From: an uncultured Pelagibacteraceae bacterium
GTDB taxonomy: Bacteria > Pseudomonadota > Alphaproteobacteria > Pelagibacterales > Pelagibacteraceae
Assembly (NCBI GenBank): GCA_902554335.1
Contig: CACDOD010000001.1
Span: forward strand, 39,596 to 103,595
Reading direction: 5' to 3'
Length of the DNA stretch: 64,000 nucleotides
Shown here: piece after piece, positions 53,122 through 63,410 of the stretch
How positions within the stretch are numbered: position 1 is the stretch's first letter
Layout: each line of letters begins with the position of its first letter
Notes under the pieces: generated by a model
Seen by the model: the letters and a program-made list of their open reading frames with translations, nothing else
What the model was told of the DNA's origin: nothing
Database searches by the model: none
Program-made: the position numbers and the translations under genes

Positions 53122-53918
53122 GAAATTAAATTTTTTAATTCTATCACAGATTTACTCACATTTGTGACAGGATTTTGTCTTTTTGCGATACTTTTCGTAA
53201 TTTCCTTACAAATTGCACTTCCAACAACTAAACCATCAGCCAATTTCAATTTTTTGATAGTTTTTTTAGTTATACCGAAACCAATTACACAATTTTTTTT
53301 TTTATTTATTTGTTTTATTTTTTTATAATTGGCTAATATTTTCTTTGAAGAAACCTTCAATTTACCTCCAGTTGTAGATAGCATTGAGATATAATATATC
53401 ATTTCATGTGAGTCTCTTATAATTTGTCTGGCTCTTTTGTGAGGAGTTGTTGGAGAAATAAGCTGAACGAAACAAATATTTTTCTTCTTACACTTTTTTG
53501 AAAATTTTTTATTTTCAGGCCAAGGCAAGTCCACTACTATTAAACCATCAACCTTTGATTTTTTGCACTCAATCAAAAATTTATTTTCACCTAACTGGTA
53601 AATCATATTATAGTATCCCATTAGGATTATTGGCTTAGAGGATTTAGTTCTTTTATACTCTCTTACGATTTTAAATACGTCATTTATTTTAATACCTTTT
53701 TTAATTGCTCTGTATGCACTAGTTTGAATTTGGCCACCATCTGCAATTGGAGTATTGTGTGGAAATCCAAGTTCACAAATATCAGCTGAGCTAGATAAAG
53801 CCTCTAAAATTTTTTGAGATATCTTTTTTGTACTATCTCCTGCAACAGTATATGTTAATAAAGCTGGTCTATTTTGTTTTTTAGTATTTTTAAAGGCTAA
53901 ACTAATTAAACTTGTCAT
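53118..53918 (-). CDS. trpA: Tryptophan synthase alpha chain
   Basis: ELGFPHNTPIADGGQIQTS, ILMGYYNMI, GLIVVDLPWPE, VVGSAICKEI. Confidence 0.93.
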   Translation of the reverse strand: MTSLISLAFKNTKKQNRPALLTYTVAGDSTKKISQKILEALSSSADICELGFPHNTPIADGGQIQTSAYRAIKKGIKINDVFKIVREYKRTKSSKPIILMGYYNMIYQLGENKFLIECKKSKVDGLIVVDLPWPENKKFSKKCKKKNICFVQLISPTTPHKRARQIIRDSHEMIYYISMLSTTGGKLKVSSKKILANYKKIKQINKKKNCVIGFGITKKTIKKLKLADGLVVGSAICKEITKSIAKRQNPVTNVSKSVIELKNLIS

Positions 53919-55146
53919 ATTTTTTACCTAGTTTTGAAATTAAAATATTTTTATCTTTATGAGCATCACCACAACTATTAACAACAATAATAGTATTTTT
54001 GCTTAATTCTTTTGCATCTTTTATTGCGACTGAAAATGCATGGCTTGGTTCAAGAGAAGGTTTTAAGTTTTCAAATTTTGTAACAAGTTTATAAGCATTT
54101 AAGGCATCCTCATCACTAGCAGCAGTGTACCTTGCCCTTTTAATATCTTTTAAAAAACAGTGAAGAGGTGAAACTCCCGGATAATCTAAGCCAGCTGAAA
54201 TGGAGTCGGTTTCCTCAATTTGTCCCTCTATGTTTTGATTAACATATTGTGCTGCACCATGTAAAATTCCTAATTTCGATCCATAAGTAAGTGGAGCTGC
54301 GTGTTTTTTACCAGCTTTGGGCCCACCAGCCTCAACCCCAATAAATTCAACTTGTTTTTTATTATAGTCCATAAACTCACTCCAAAAACCATAACTTGAT
54401 GATCCACCTCCAACACAATTATATAGTTTTAACTTTTTTGGAATAGATCCAAACTCTTCATTTATTTGATGCTTTAATTCTCTTGATATTTGACTAGTGC
54501 TCCAACCACAAATTTTAACAAAAATATTTGGTCCTACTGTAGAACCAACACACATTGCCGTTGTGTCACAATTTGCTACCCAAAATCTCATACATTCAGA
54601 TACAGCATCAACAAGGGTTTGACTTCCAGTATAAACAGGAACTACTTCTGCGCCATTTCTTTTCATAGCTTTAACATTTGGTTGTTGTCTTTTAATATCT
54701 TTTGCTCCCATAAAAATTTTACACTTCAGACCAAATTTTTTTGCAGCCATGCTTAACATTTTTCCTGCATAACCAGCACCTGTATCTCCAATTATAAATT
54801 TTTTTCCTGCTTTTTTAGCCAAGAGGCAATGTACTGTTGCATTATAGATTTTATGTGCACCGCCGTTAGCATCTGAGACTACCTTTGCCCATATTTGAGC
54901 ACCACCAATATGATTTGTCAGATTTCTTAAATAAATAAACCTTGTTGGTGAACCAATCCAATTTTCAAAGTAATTGTCTCTCTCTTGAATAAACTTTTTA
55001 TTATTTCTCATTTTATTAAAAAGTATTTCCAGCTCTTCTATTGGTTTTTTTAAAGTCTCTGGTACAAAGTTTCCTCCAAATTTATTACCCCACATACCGA
55101 GGTTATTATGCTGGTCTATCAAAGCTATTTTTTTTTTTAGTTTCAT
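53902..55146 (-). CDS. trpB: Tryptophan synthase beta chain
   Basis: PLP-Lys region GGAHKIYNATVHCLLAKKAGK, VGGGSSSYGFW, TYGSKLGILHG. Confidence 0.95.
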   Translation of the reverse strand: MKLKKKIALIDQHNNLGMWGNKFGGNFVPETLKKPIEELEILFNKMRNNKKFIQERDNYFENWIGSPTRFIYLRNLTNHIGGAQIWAKVVSDANGGAHKIYNATVHCLLAKKAGKKFIIGDTGAGYAGKMLSMAAKKFGLKCKIFMGAKDIKRQQPNVKAMKRNGAEVVPVYTGSQTLVDAVSECMRFWVANCDTTAMCVGSTVGPNIFVKICGWSTSQISRELKHQINEEFGSIPKKLKLYNCVGGGSSSYGFWSEFMDYNKKQVEFIGVEAGGPKAGKKHAAPLTYGSKLGILHGAAQYVNQNIEGQIEETDSISAGLDYPGVSPLHCFLKDIKRARYTAASDEDALNAYKLVTKFENLKPSLEPSHAFSVAIKDAKELSKNTIIVVNSCGDAHKDKNILISKLGKKYDKFN

Positions 55147-55760
55147 TTTATCTTTGTATTTTTTAAAAAATAATCTATTTTTTTCAAATCTTTTTTTCCT
55201 TTAACGTTTTCTAGTGATCCACTTAAATCTATAAAATAATCAGTATTATTTAAATTTGGAATATTATCAAATTTTATATTACCAGCTATCATCAATTGAA
55301 TATCATTTGGAATTTTATTTAAATATTTATGATTAAAACCTATAGATTTTTCATATCCCTTACCATCAAATAAAATTATATCAGAAATATCTTTATACAA
55401 TTTATATCTTTTAATATCTTTTTCTTGCTCAACAGTTAATGCGGTAATTATTTTTTTATTATATTTTTTTTTAATTACTTTTGTTCTTTTTGGATCAACA
55501 TTATAAAGTTGATAATAATCAAACTTTAAATCTTTAATTTTTTCTAATATTTTATCGTCTGGATCGACCAATACTGAAACAAAATTAATTTTACCATCAT
55601 TTAGGTTGGTTAATTTTCTTAATGTATTAAAGTCAACATACCTTTTTGATTTTTTATAATTTGTTATGAAACCTATAAATTTTGATGGATATGGGTGATT
55701 TATAATGAACTCTAAAGTTTTCTTGTCTGAAACGCCACAAATCTTTGAACCTTTAATCAT
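55143..55760 (-). CDS. trpF: Phosphoribosylanthranilate isomerase (divergent)
   Basis: KICGVSDKKTLEF, YYQLYNVDP, LFDGKGYEKSIGFNHKYL, MIAGNI; adjacent to trpB. Confidence 0.78.
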   Translation of the reverse strand: MIKGSKICGVSDKKTLEFIINHPYPSKFIGFITNYKKSKRYVDFNTLRKLTNLNDGKINFVSVLVDPDDKILEKIKDLKFDYYQLYNVDPKRTKVIKKKYNKKIITALTVEQEKDIKRYKLYKDISDIILFDGKGYEKSIGFNHKYLNKIPNDIQLMIAGNIKFDNIPNLNNTDYFIDLSGSLENVKGKKDLKKIDYFLKNTKIK

Positions 55761-56430
55761 TATTCAAATGATAAATCAAATTTTGAACATTTTTTTTTAT
55801 ATTACCTTTAGTTATTGCTCTTCCAACAACTATCCAATCACTTCCATTTTTAAAAGCTTCTTTAGGTGTTAAAATTCTCTTTTGATCATTTTTTTTCATA
55901 TCCAAACTAATTCCTGGAGTAATAATTTCTTTTTTAAAAACTTTTTTAACTATTTTAACTTCATGTGCACTGCATACAATTGCGTCTAATTTTGCTTTTT
56001 TAGCTAATTTAGCTTGATGAAAAACAAGATTTTTAACTTTTTTATCAAATCCAATAATTTTTAAATCCTTATTATCAAGTGAGGTTAGCAAAGAAACACC
56101 AATTAATTTCGTTTTTCCTGCAACTTTTTTTGCAGCTCGAAGAGCTTGTAAGCCTGAACTTAAATGAATAGTTAGATAATTAAATTTTAAATCTTTGATT
56201 GCTTTAATTGCTGAAGCACATGTATTTGGAATATCAGCAATTTTATAATCGCCAAAAATTATTTGTTTCTTTAAACTATATATAAAACTTCTTCCTTTTT
56301 TAGAATTTAAAAACTCCAACCCAAATTTATATCCAATTTTAAGTTTTGAGGTTTTAGTTTCACTAATGATTTTTTTTACTTTTCTAATATTAGTGGTATC
56401 ACAAGCTACAAAAATTTTATATTTTCTCAT
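55753..56430 (-). CDS. pyrF: Orotidine 5'-phosphate decarboxylase
   Basis: FGDYKIADIPNTCASAIKAI, VCSAHEV, TPGISLDMKKNDQKRILTPKEAFKNGSDWIVVGRAI. Confidence 0.9.
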   Translation of the reverse strand: MRKYKIFVACDTTNIRKVKKIISETKTSKLKIGYKFGLEFLNSKKGRSFIYSLKKQIIFGDYKIADIPNTCASAIKAIKDLKFNYLTIHLSSGLQALRAAKKVAGKTKLIGVSLLTSLDNKDLKIIGFDKKVKNLVFHQAKLAKKAKLDAIVCSAHEVKIVKKVFKKEIITPGISLDMKKNDQKRILTPKEAFKNGSDWIVVGRAITKGNIKKNVQNLIYHLNND

Positions 56431-56707
56431 TCAATTTTTTTTTCCATTCTTTCGAGGATTTAAAAATTATGCTTCTCTTTTCTGGAACTTCTATTTTTTC
56501 TAAAGTCTTTGGATTTAATGATATCCTTTTCTTTTGAATTTTTGTCTCTAAAGTCATTAAATCTCTAAGTTCCACTCTCTCTTTATTTGACAATGCTTTT
56601 GTAATCTCAAACAAAATAATATCTAAAAATTTTGTGAGATCTTTTTTTAAAAGGTTTGGGAAGTTTTTTTGAGTTTTGTTAATAATTTCTGACTTTGTGA
56701 CAGGCAA
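56417..56707 (-). CDS. ihfB: Integration host factor / HU family DNA-binding protein
   Basis: 96 aa HU/IHF fold; follows rpsA as ihfB does in many proteobacteria. Confidence 0.82.
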   Translation of the reverse strand: MPVTKSEIINKTQKNFPNLLKKDLTKFLDIILFEITKALSNKERVELRDLMTLETKIQKKRISLNPKTLEKIEVPEKRSIIFKSSKEWKKKLNEKI

Positions 56708-56714
56708 TTTTAAT

Positions 56715-58442
56715 TTATTTATCTTCTTTAGTTTTTTTACCTAATTTTTCAGATAGTGAGCTAAAAGGAAGGTTTTTACCACTTAAAGGACTTGAGAACT
56801 TAGAAACCGCCTCTTTATTTTGCATTTCTTCTAAAAGTTTAATACTAAGTGAAATCTTCTTTTTTTCAAAATTAAGTTCCGATATAGCCGCATCTATTCT
56901 ATCTCCAGTTACAAATCTATTTGATCTTGCATCTTCAGAATTTATTGCAATTGCATTTTTCTTTATTAATAATTCTAAATCACTTCCTTCAGGGGATACC
57001 AATATTCCTTTTGCGCTTGTTGATTTTACTTTAACTGTTAAAATATCGTTTAATTTTTTGTCTTTAAAGATATCAAATGGATCTGCAGATAGTTGTTTTA
57101 TTCCAAATTTTATTTTTTGGTCAGTTGGTTTGATTTCTAACAATTTAACTTTTACTTTGTCCCCTTTTTGGTATTTTTTTATTTCGTCGTCTGGTTTTGA
57201 TGTGTACGAAAGGTCATTTGCATGCATAAAACCATCAATATCAAATTCTTCAACATTCAGATAAATCGAAAAATCCTTTATATTTGAAATTGTTGCCTCA
57301 AGCTCAGAGTCAACTTTATATTTTTTTGCAAAAGACTCATAAGGATTTTCCTTTGCAAGTTTGTGGGAAATTGCTACTCTTTTTTTCTCTTTATCAATTT
57401 CTGTAATGACACATTGAATTTCATCATTTACTTTAAAAAATTTACTTGGGGATACATTTTTTTTATTCCAGCTAATTTCACTTGAGTGGCACAAACATGT
57501 TAGTCCTGGTTGTAATTCACAGAAAGCACCATAGTCTACAACTTTTATTACTTTAGCTTTGTAGGTTTTTCCAACTTCAAAGTTTGCTATGTTTTCAAAT
57601 GGATCTGGTGTAAGCGCTTTAATCGAACACGAAATTTGCATTTTTTCTTTGTCAATTGAAATAATTTTTAAGTTATGTTTTTCTCCAATAGTAAATACTT
57701 CGTCTGGATGATTAATTCTCGAATAAGATATTTCTTGCAAGTGTACCAAAACGTCAATTTCATTATTTACTTCAAAGAAACATCCAAAAGAACTATAGCC
57801 TTTTACTACTGCATCTTTAATAACTTCACCAACACTGTATTTCTCTAAAATTTTTGCCTTATCTTCTTTTTTGACTGAGCTTATAACCTCTCTTCTTGAA
57901 ACACATGCGTTTCCTCTAAATTTGTCTAATTTTATAATCTTAAAATCTTGCTCAACACCAAACAAATGATCAAACGATTTAAGAGGTTTTGAATCAATTT
58001 GAGAACCTGGGCAAAACATTAATGATTTAGTGTCAGAGTGCTCTACAATAACTCCACCTTTACATTTAGAAATTATTTTTCCTTTAACATTTGTATTAGC
58101 TTCATATGCTTTTTCTAGTGTGTACCATCCTCTAATTTTTTGTGCTCTCGATGCAGAAACTATTACCTCACCATTTTTATCCTCAATCTTTTCTAGAAAA
58201 ACTTCTAGTTTGTCACCTTCTTTAATTTCTTTGGTATTATAAATTGCCTTCACCTCACTTATATCAATCATAGCTTCACTTTTCATTCCATTAATAAGAA
58301 GATAAACATGATTTTCAGTTATTTTACTTATAACTCCGTTCAAAAGTTTACCTTCTTCTATTTTTGTTTTTGAAAAATTATCTATTAAGAGTTTTTGGAA
58401 TTCCTTATTTTGAGAGTGAGAGATATCTTTGTAAACTTCCAT
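56715..58442 (-). CDS. rpsA: 30S ribosomal protein S1
   Basis: Multiple S1 repeats (e.g. GKTYKAKVIKVVDYGAFCELQPGLTCLCHSSEISW). Confidence 0.96.
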   Translation of the reverse strand: MEVYKDISHSQNKEFQKLLIDNFSKTKIEEGKLLNGVISKITENHVYLLINGMKSEAMIDISEVKAIYNTKEIKEGDKLEVFLEKIEDKNGEVIVSASRAQKIRGWYTLEKAYEANTNVKGKIISKCKGGVIVEHSDTKSLMFCPGSQIDSKPLKSFDHLFGVEQDFKIIKLDKFRGNACVSRREVISSVKKEDKAKILEKYSVGEVIKDAVVKGYSSFGCFFEVNNEIDVLVHLQEISYSRINHPDEVFTIGEKHNLKIISIDKEKMQISCSIKALTPDPFENIANFEVGKTYKAKVIKVVDYGAFCELQPGLTCLCHSSEISWNKKNVSPSKFFKVNDEIQCVITEIDKEKKRVAISHKLAKENPYESFAKKYKVDSELEATISNIKDFSIYLNVEEFDIDGFMHANDLSYTSKPDDEIKKYQKGDKVKVKLLEIKPTDQKIKFGIKQLSADPFDIFKDKKLNDILTVKVKSTSAKGILVSPEGSDLELLIKKNAIAINSEDARSNRFVTGDRIDAAISELNFEKKKISLSIKLLEEMQNKEAVSKFSSPLSGKNLPFSSLSEKLGKKTKEDK

Positions 58443-59098
58443 CAGTTATATAATTTCCTATCCATAATTGCTTTTATTTTTAAAAAGCATTGCTTTCTAC
58501 TAAGTTTCGTGGAGTTTATCAATATACTATCTTTTGTTTTTTTTAGCGGTCCGTATTTTCTAGTTCGATCAGATTTATCCCTATTTTTAAGGCTTTTAAG
58601 CACCTCATTAAAAGAAATCTTTTTATATTGTTTTTTGTATTCCTTAAATCTTCTTTTTGCCCGTGTGTTTATGTTTGCAGTTATAAAAAACTTAAACATT
58701 GCATCCTTTAAAATTATACTTGTTATGTCTCTTCCATCTAGAACAGAGCCAGAAAATTTTTTTGGAGGTGAGTAGGCCATACATACTTGAAAATGATGTA
58801 CAATTTTTCTAATTTTTCTATTCTTTGCAATAATTGATGCTGAAATTGCAACTCTATCAGATAATAGCTTTTTGTTTTGTAAATCTTTAATTTTTAATCG
58901 TTTTATTCTTTTCTTTATATTTTTATAATTAAATGTTTTTGGGTTATCTAACCGCATTTTTCCAATAAGACGGTAAATCCTTCCAGTATCTAGTTGAAGT
59001 AGATTGTATTCTTTTGCAATTAGCTTTGCTTGAGTGCCTGCACCTGCGGCTGCTGGCGAGTCTATAGCAACAGTAATTATTTTTTTTTTATTTTTCAT
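58442..59098 (-). CDS. cmk: Cytidylate kinase
   Basis: VAIDSPAAAGAGTQAKLIAKEYNLLQLDTGRIYR; LDGRDITSIIL; between aroA and rpsA. Confidence 0.92.
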   Translation of the reverse strand: MKNKKKIITVAIDSPAAAGAGTQAKLIAKEYNLLQLDTGRIYRLIGKMRLDNPKTFNYKNIKKRIKRLKIKDLQNKKLLSDRVAISASIIAKNRKIRKIVHHFQVCMAYSPPKKFSGSVLDGRDITSIILKDAMFKFFITANINTRAKRRFKEYKKQYKKISFNEVLKSLKNRDKSDRTRKYGPLKKTKDSILINSTKLSRKQCFLKIKAIMDRKLYN

Positions 59099-60423
59099 TT
59101 TATTTTTGCCCCAAGTTTTCTTAAAATTTTTAAAAAATTTGGAAATGAGGTATTAATAGAATCGCTATCTTCAATGGTCCAACCTTTTCCACCAAACGTG
59201 AGAGCGGCAACTACAGACATCATAAATATTCTATGATCCTTAAAAAAATTTTTTATATGGTAATTTTTCTTTAAGATTATTTTTGGATTGCCGAAGATCT
59301 TTATATCATTTTTATTTTTAGTTACCTTTATACCTATCATCTTCATGAATTTTAAGGCTAAATTTAAACGTGGACTTTCTTTTTTATTTAATTCTTCTAA
59401 ATTTTTAAAAGTAGAAATTCCATTTGATTTACAGGCAACTAAAAAAATTAACAAAAATTCGTCAATCGCGGAACTATTTAAACTTGTTTCACAATTTATA
59501 GATTGAAACTTTACTTTACTTTTTACCTTTATATCTCCTATTTGCTCCCCTTTATAGTTCTTTTTATTTATGATTTTAATTTGTGCGTTCATTCGATTTA
59601 ATATAGTTATGATACCAATTCTTGAAGGATTAATGTTAATATTTTTAATAGTTATCTCAGAATTATTAGATAACAAAGTTAAAACTATAAAAAAAGATGC
59701 AGAGCTTATGTCCCCTGGGATTTTATAATCGAAGGCTTTAAATTGATTTAGACCTTGAACATGTATTAAATCGTACTTTTTAGTCTTTTTAACTTTAATT
59801 GGATAATTTAAACTTTTTAACATCAGCTCTGTATGGTTTCTAGATCTTAGAGCTTTTATTTTTGTTACTCCAGGGGTATTTATAGCAGATAGTATTATAC
59901 ATGTTTTAATTTGCGCACTACCTTTGTTTTCAATGTATTGTATTGGTCTAATTAAGTTTGATCCAAACAACTCAACTGGTAGCCTTCCCTTTTTTGAAAA
60001 AACATTAACTCCAAACAATCTAAGTGGTTTAATTACTCTTGAAAAATCTCTATTTGACAGACTTTTATCTCCAACCAACTTTATTTTATTATTTGAGCCA
60101 GAACATAGACCGAGAATACATCTGGCAAGAGTGCCAGAGTTACCAGCATCTAAAATAGTATTTTTTTTTATTTTAAATCCATTAATACCTACACCATATA
60201 CTTCAATGAATTTCTTTTTTATTACAAAATTTACACCTATTTTTTTTATTACTTCTAAAGAATTTTTAACATCTTCTGACTCTAATAAATTAAATATTCT
60301 TGAGCGCCCTACCGCTATAGAGGATAATAGAATAGACCTAATACTTAGACTTTTATCACTCGCTACAGTTATTTGACTTTTAAAAGGTTCAATAATTTTT
60401 TTGATTTTAACCTGATTTTTCAC
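59095..60423 (-). CDS. aroA: 3-phosphoshikimate 1-carboxyvinyltransferase
   Basis: VASDKSLSIRSILLSSIA, LDAGNSGTLARCILG, PGDISSASFFIV. Confidence 0.95.
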   Translation of the reverse strand: MKNQVKIKKIIEPFKSQITVASDKSLSIRSILLSSIAVGRSRIFNLLESEDVKNSLEVIKKIGVNFVIKKKFIEVYGVGINGFKIKKNTILDAGNSGTLARCILGLCSGSNNKIKLVGDKSLSNRDFSRVIKPLRLFGVNVFSKKGRLPVELFGSNLIRPIQYIENKGSAQIKTCIILSAINTPGVTKIKALRSRNHTELMLKSLNYPIKVKKTKKYDLIHVQGLNQFKAFDYKIPGDISSASFFIVLTLLSNNSEITIKNININPSRIGIITILNRMNAQIKIINKKNYKGEQIGDIKVKSKVKFQSINCETSLNSSAIDEFLLIFLVACKSNGISTFKNLEELNKKESPRLNLALKFMKMIGIKVTKNKNDIKIFGNPKIILKKNYHIKNFFKDHRIFMMSVVAALTFGGKGWTIEDSDSINTSFPNFLKILRKLGAKIK

Positions 60424-60429
60424 AATAAA

Positions 60430-61206
60430 TTATATTTTAAAACCTTCGCCAAAATATGCTTCTATAGCCTTGTTGTTTCTTACTAGTTCTTGCGGTGTTC
60501 CTTTTGCAATAATTTCTCCTTCTGATAAAACCATTGCTGAATCTACACAGCCTAGCAAATCTCTGCTACTATGATCAGAAATAGAAACTGAAATTCTTTC
60601 AAACATTTGAAGACTTACAATTATTTGTTGAATCATTCTCACGCTTTGAGGGTCAAGAGCTGCAAAGGGTTCATCTAAAATTAAAATTTTTGTATTTTTA
60701 ACCATTGCCATCGCAAGAATTAGCTTACGATTTTGACCACCTGATAAATATTTTGATTTTAATTTAATTACATTTTGAAGCTCGAATTTTCTTAACAAAT
60801 TATCTACTTTTGTAAGTCTTTCATTTTTATTTTTAATATGCAGTTCTGCTATTGCCATAAGATTATCATAAACTGTCAAATCACTCCAAGCTCCTCCATA
60901 TTGGGGACACCACGAAATTCCAAATTTTGAGCATCTTTGATGAGTTGGAATATTTGTTGCATCAACACCATCAATAATTATTTTTCCATAAGTTGGCTTT
61001 ACCAAGCCAATTATTGAATGATATATTGTGCTTTTACCAGCTCCATTTGGTCCTAATAAACCACTTATCTCTGATTTTTGAATATTCAAATTAAGTTTTT
61101 CTACTATTTGTCTATTGCCATAAGATATACTTAGATCTCTTAATTCAATAATTGGATTTTCTTCTTTAAAAGATTTTATTCTGAACTTTTTAATTAATGA
61201 ATTCAT
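60430..61206 (-). CDS. lptB: LPS export ABC transporter ATP-binding protein
   Basis: GLLGPNGAGKSTIYHSIIGL, LSGGQNRKLILAMAM, ILILDEPFAALDPQSV; overlaps lptC. Confidence 0.9.
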   Translation of the reverse strand: MNSLIKKFRIKSFKEENPIIELRDLSISYGNRQIVEKLNLNIQKSEISGLLGPNGAGKSTIYHSIIGLVKPTYGKIIIDGVDATNIPTHQRCSKFGISWCPQYGGAWSDLTVYDNLMAIAELHIKNKNERLTKVDNLLRKFELQNVIKLKSKYLSGGQNRKLILAMAMVKNTKILILDEPFAALDPQSVRMIQQIIVSLQMFERISVSISDHSSRDLLGCVDSAMVLSEGEIIAKGTPQELVRNNKAIEAYFGEGFKI

Positions 61207-61798
61207 AGTTTGCTGTAAATTTTACTTTACTACTTTTATTTTTCATTTTCATATTTATATCTCCACTTACCATATCAATAAATATATTATCAGTAATTAA
61301 ATTTAAGTTTTTGTTTTTGTATACTACGTTATTGTAAATATTAGATATTTTTTCTGAAAATATTAAGTCTAAATTGTCAGAGGCTATTGAGTTATCAAGA
61401 TAATTAATTTCCACATCCTTATAAAAAAAGGTGTCATTTGTTTGTTTGTTATATGATGCATTTTTAGATTTAATATAAATTATTCCTTTTTCTTTTAAAT
61501 TGATTATAGATGTCACGTCCTCTAACAAAACCTCGTTTTTTTTTTCTTCGTCTAATTTTATCAAAGCTTTTTTTGCATTTAAATAATAAGAATTTCCATC
61601 GCTGTCTATAGAATTATACTCAATATTATTTAGTTCGTTTGAATTTTCGCTTATTGAAATAGAAATTTCGTTTTTTTTATTTTTATCAAAATCTGAAGCC
61701 TCTTTTGCATCTTGTCTTAAAAAGTTATAGTAAAATGACACTAGTATCAAAATTATAATTACTGATATTGCAATTTGGAAATAGTTTTTTACGTTCAT
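61190..61798 (-). CDS. lptC: LPS export system protein LptC
   Basis: Single N-terminal TM followed by beta-rich domain; between kdsD and lptB. Confidence 0.75.
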   Translation of the reverse strand: MNVKNYFQIAISVIIILILVSFYYNFLRQDAKEASDFDKNKKNEISISISENSNELNNIEYNSIDSDGNSYYLNAKKALIKLDEEKKNEVLLEDVTSIINLKEKGIIYIKSKNASYNKQTNDTFFYKDVEINYLDNSIASDNLDLIFSEKISNIYNNVVYKNKNLNLITDNIFIDMVSGDINMKMKNKSSKVKFTANYEFIN

Positions 61799-61800
61799 TT

Positions 61801-62772
61801 TTACGAAATATTTGCATTTAAGATTTTATGCATTGTAATTAAACCAGATATTTTATTTTTTTTATTTTTAAATACACAAAGTGCTGTAATTTTTTTGCTA
61901 TTCATAATTGAAAGTGCCTCAGCGGCTAGAGTATTTTGTCTGACCATCACAGGACTTTTATTCATTACTTTTTTTATAATCAACTTTTTTATGTTGTCAG
62001 TTTTGTAAGAGATTCTTTTAAGATCCCCGTCAGAAATAATTCCTGTAATATTATTTTTTTTATTTTTTGCTATCAATACGCCTAAGTTCTTTTTATTAAA
62101 AATTTTTAAAGCCATTTTAATATTTGAATTTTCGTTTATATATGGAATATCGTTTCCTCTATACATAAGCTCATCAACAGTTTTTAATTTGGCGCCTAAA
62201 CTTCCACTTGGATGGAATTTTTTAAAATCATATTTAGAAAAATTTCGTCTTTTTATTGTTGATATTGCTAATGCATCGCCAAAACATAATTGTATTGTAG
62301 TGCTAGAAGTTGGAATGTAGTTTCCTGGACCTGCTTCAACAACTGTTGGAAGTAAAAATTTCAAGTCACTGGATTTATATAATAATGAATTTTTTTTTGA
62401 TGTTACGCCTATTAAAGTAATATTTCTATTCCTTTTTGTATATTGAACAATATTTTTTAATTCTGTTGACTCCCCGCTGTGGCTTATTAAAACCACTACA
62501 TCATTAGAGCTTATCATTCCTAAATCTCCATGAGAGCATGAACCTGCATCAACATAAAATGATGAAACCCCTAATGATGAGAGTGTGGAAGAAATTTTAT
62601 TTGAAATTATTCCTGATTTTCCAACTCCAGAAAAAATTACTTTACCCTTACATTTTAATATACAGTTTACAATCCTATCAAATTCTTTGTTAATAGATTT
62701 TTTAAGTTTTTTAAGAGCATCTATTTCTTTATTGATTACTTCTTTTCCAATTAAAGAAAAATTTTTATTCAT
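61801..62772 (-). CDS. kdsD: Arabinose-5-phosphate isomerase (KpsF/GutQ/KdsD)
   Basis: SIS domain (FSGVGKSGIISNKISSTLSSLG, HGDLGMI, SHSGESTELKNI) plus two C-terminal CBS domains. Confidence 0.94.
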   Translation of the reverse strand: MNKNFSLIGKEVINKEIDALKKLKKSINKEFDRIVNCILKCKGKVIFSGVGKSGIISNKISSTLSSLGVSSFYVDAGSCSHGDLGMISSNDVVVLISHSGESTELKNIVQYTKRNRNITLIGVTSKKNSLLYKSSDLKFLLPTVVEAGPGNYIPTSSTTIQLCFGDALAISTIKRRNFSKYDFKKFHPSGSLGAKLKTVDELMYRGNDIPYINENSNIKMALKIFNKKNLGVLIAKNKKNNITGIISDGDLKRISYKTDNIKKLIIKKVMNKSPVMVRQNTLAAEALSIMNSKKITALCVFKNKKNKISGLITMHKILNANIS

Positions 62773-62778
62773 ATTTAT

Positions 62779-63396
62779 TTAATGAGACCAAATATCTTCT
62801 GTAAATGATGCTAAATCTAAGTCAACCCTTGTTTGTATAAATTTTATAGAATTTTTATAAAGTTCATATCTATTTTCTCTTATCAATATTTCTTTTAGAG
62901 AATTGTAAATTTTATGAAGATAAATAACATCGTTAGCACAATATTTTAATTGTTTTTCACTGAGACTACCACCGAAATCACTACTTTGGTGTTGCTTACT
63001 CAGCTCCACTCCTAAAAATTCTTTTACAAGATCTTTTAATCCATGTTTATCCGAATAACTTCTGGCAAGCTTACTCATAGTGCGAGTGCAATTTACGTTT
63101 TCTACATTGATATTTAAATATTTTTTTATAAAAGCTAAGTCAGCTCTTGCATAATGAAAAATTTTTTCAACTTTTTTGTCAGCTAAAATTCTTTTCAAAT
63201 TTGGTGCATCATAATCTTTCCTGTTTAATTGAACTATATGTGCATCGTTGTTTCCACTTGAAATTTGAACTAAATATAGCTTATCCCTATTGACGTTTAA
63301 GCCTGAAAACTCAGAGTCCACAGCTAAAGACTTTTTGTCTCCCAGCTTTATTTCATCTGGCAAATCGTTCTTATGTAATTTAATATCAATACTCAT
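62779..63396 (-). CDS. rnd: Ribonuclease D-like 3'-5' exonuclease
   Basis: DEDDy motifs: AVDSEFSGLN, HYARADLAFI, YCANDVIYLHKIY; start chosen at MSIDIKLHK. Confidence 0.88.
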   Translation of the reverse strand: MSIDIKLHKNDLPDEIKLGDKKSLAVDSEFSGLNVNRDKLYLVQISSGNNDAHIVQLNRKDYDAPNLKRILADKKVEKIFHYARADLAFIKKYLNINVENVNCTRTMSKLARSYSDKHGLKDLVKEFLGVELSKQHQSSDFGGSLSEKQLKYCANDVIYLHKIYNSLKEILIRENRYELYKNSIKFIQTRVDLDLASFTEDIWSH

Positions 63397-63410
63397 AAAT
63401 ATATTTATAT

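Noticed and set aside
59924-60376. 150-aa plus-strand ORF inside aroA
   Set aside because: Antisense shadow ORF within a well-supported aroA reading frame.
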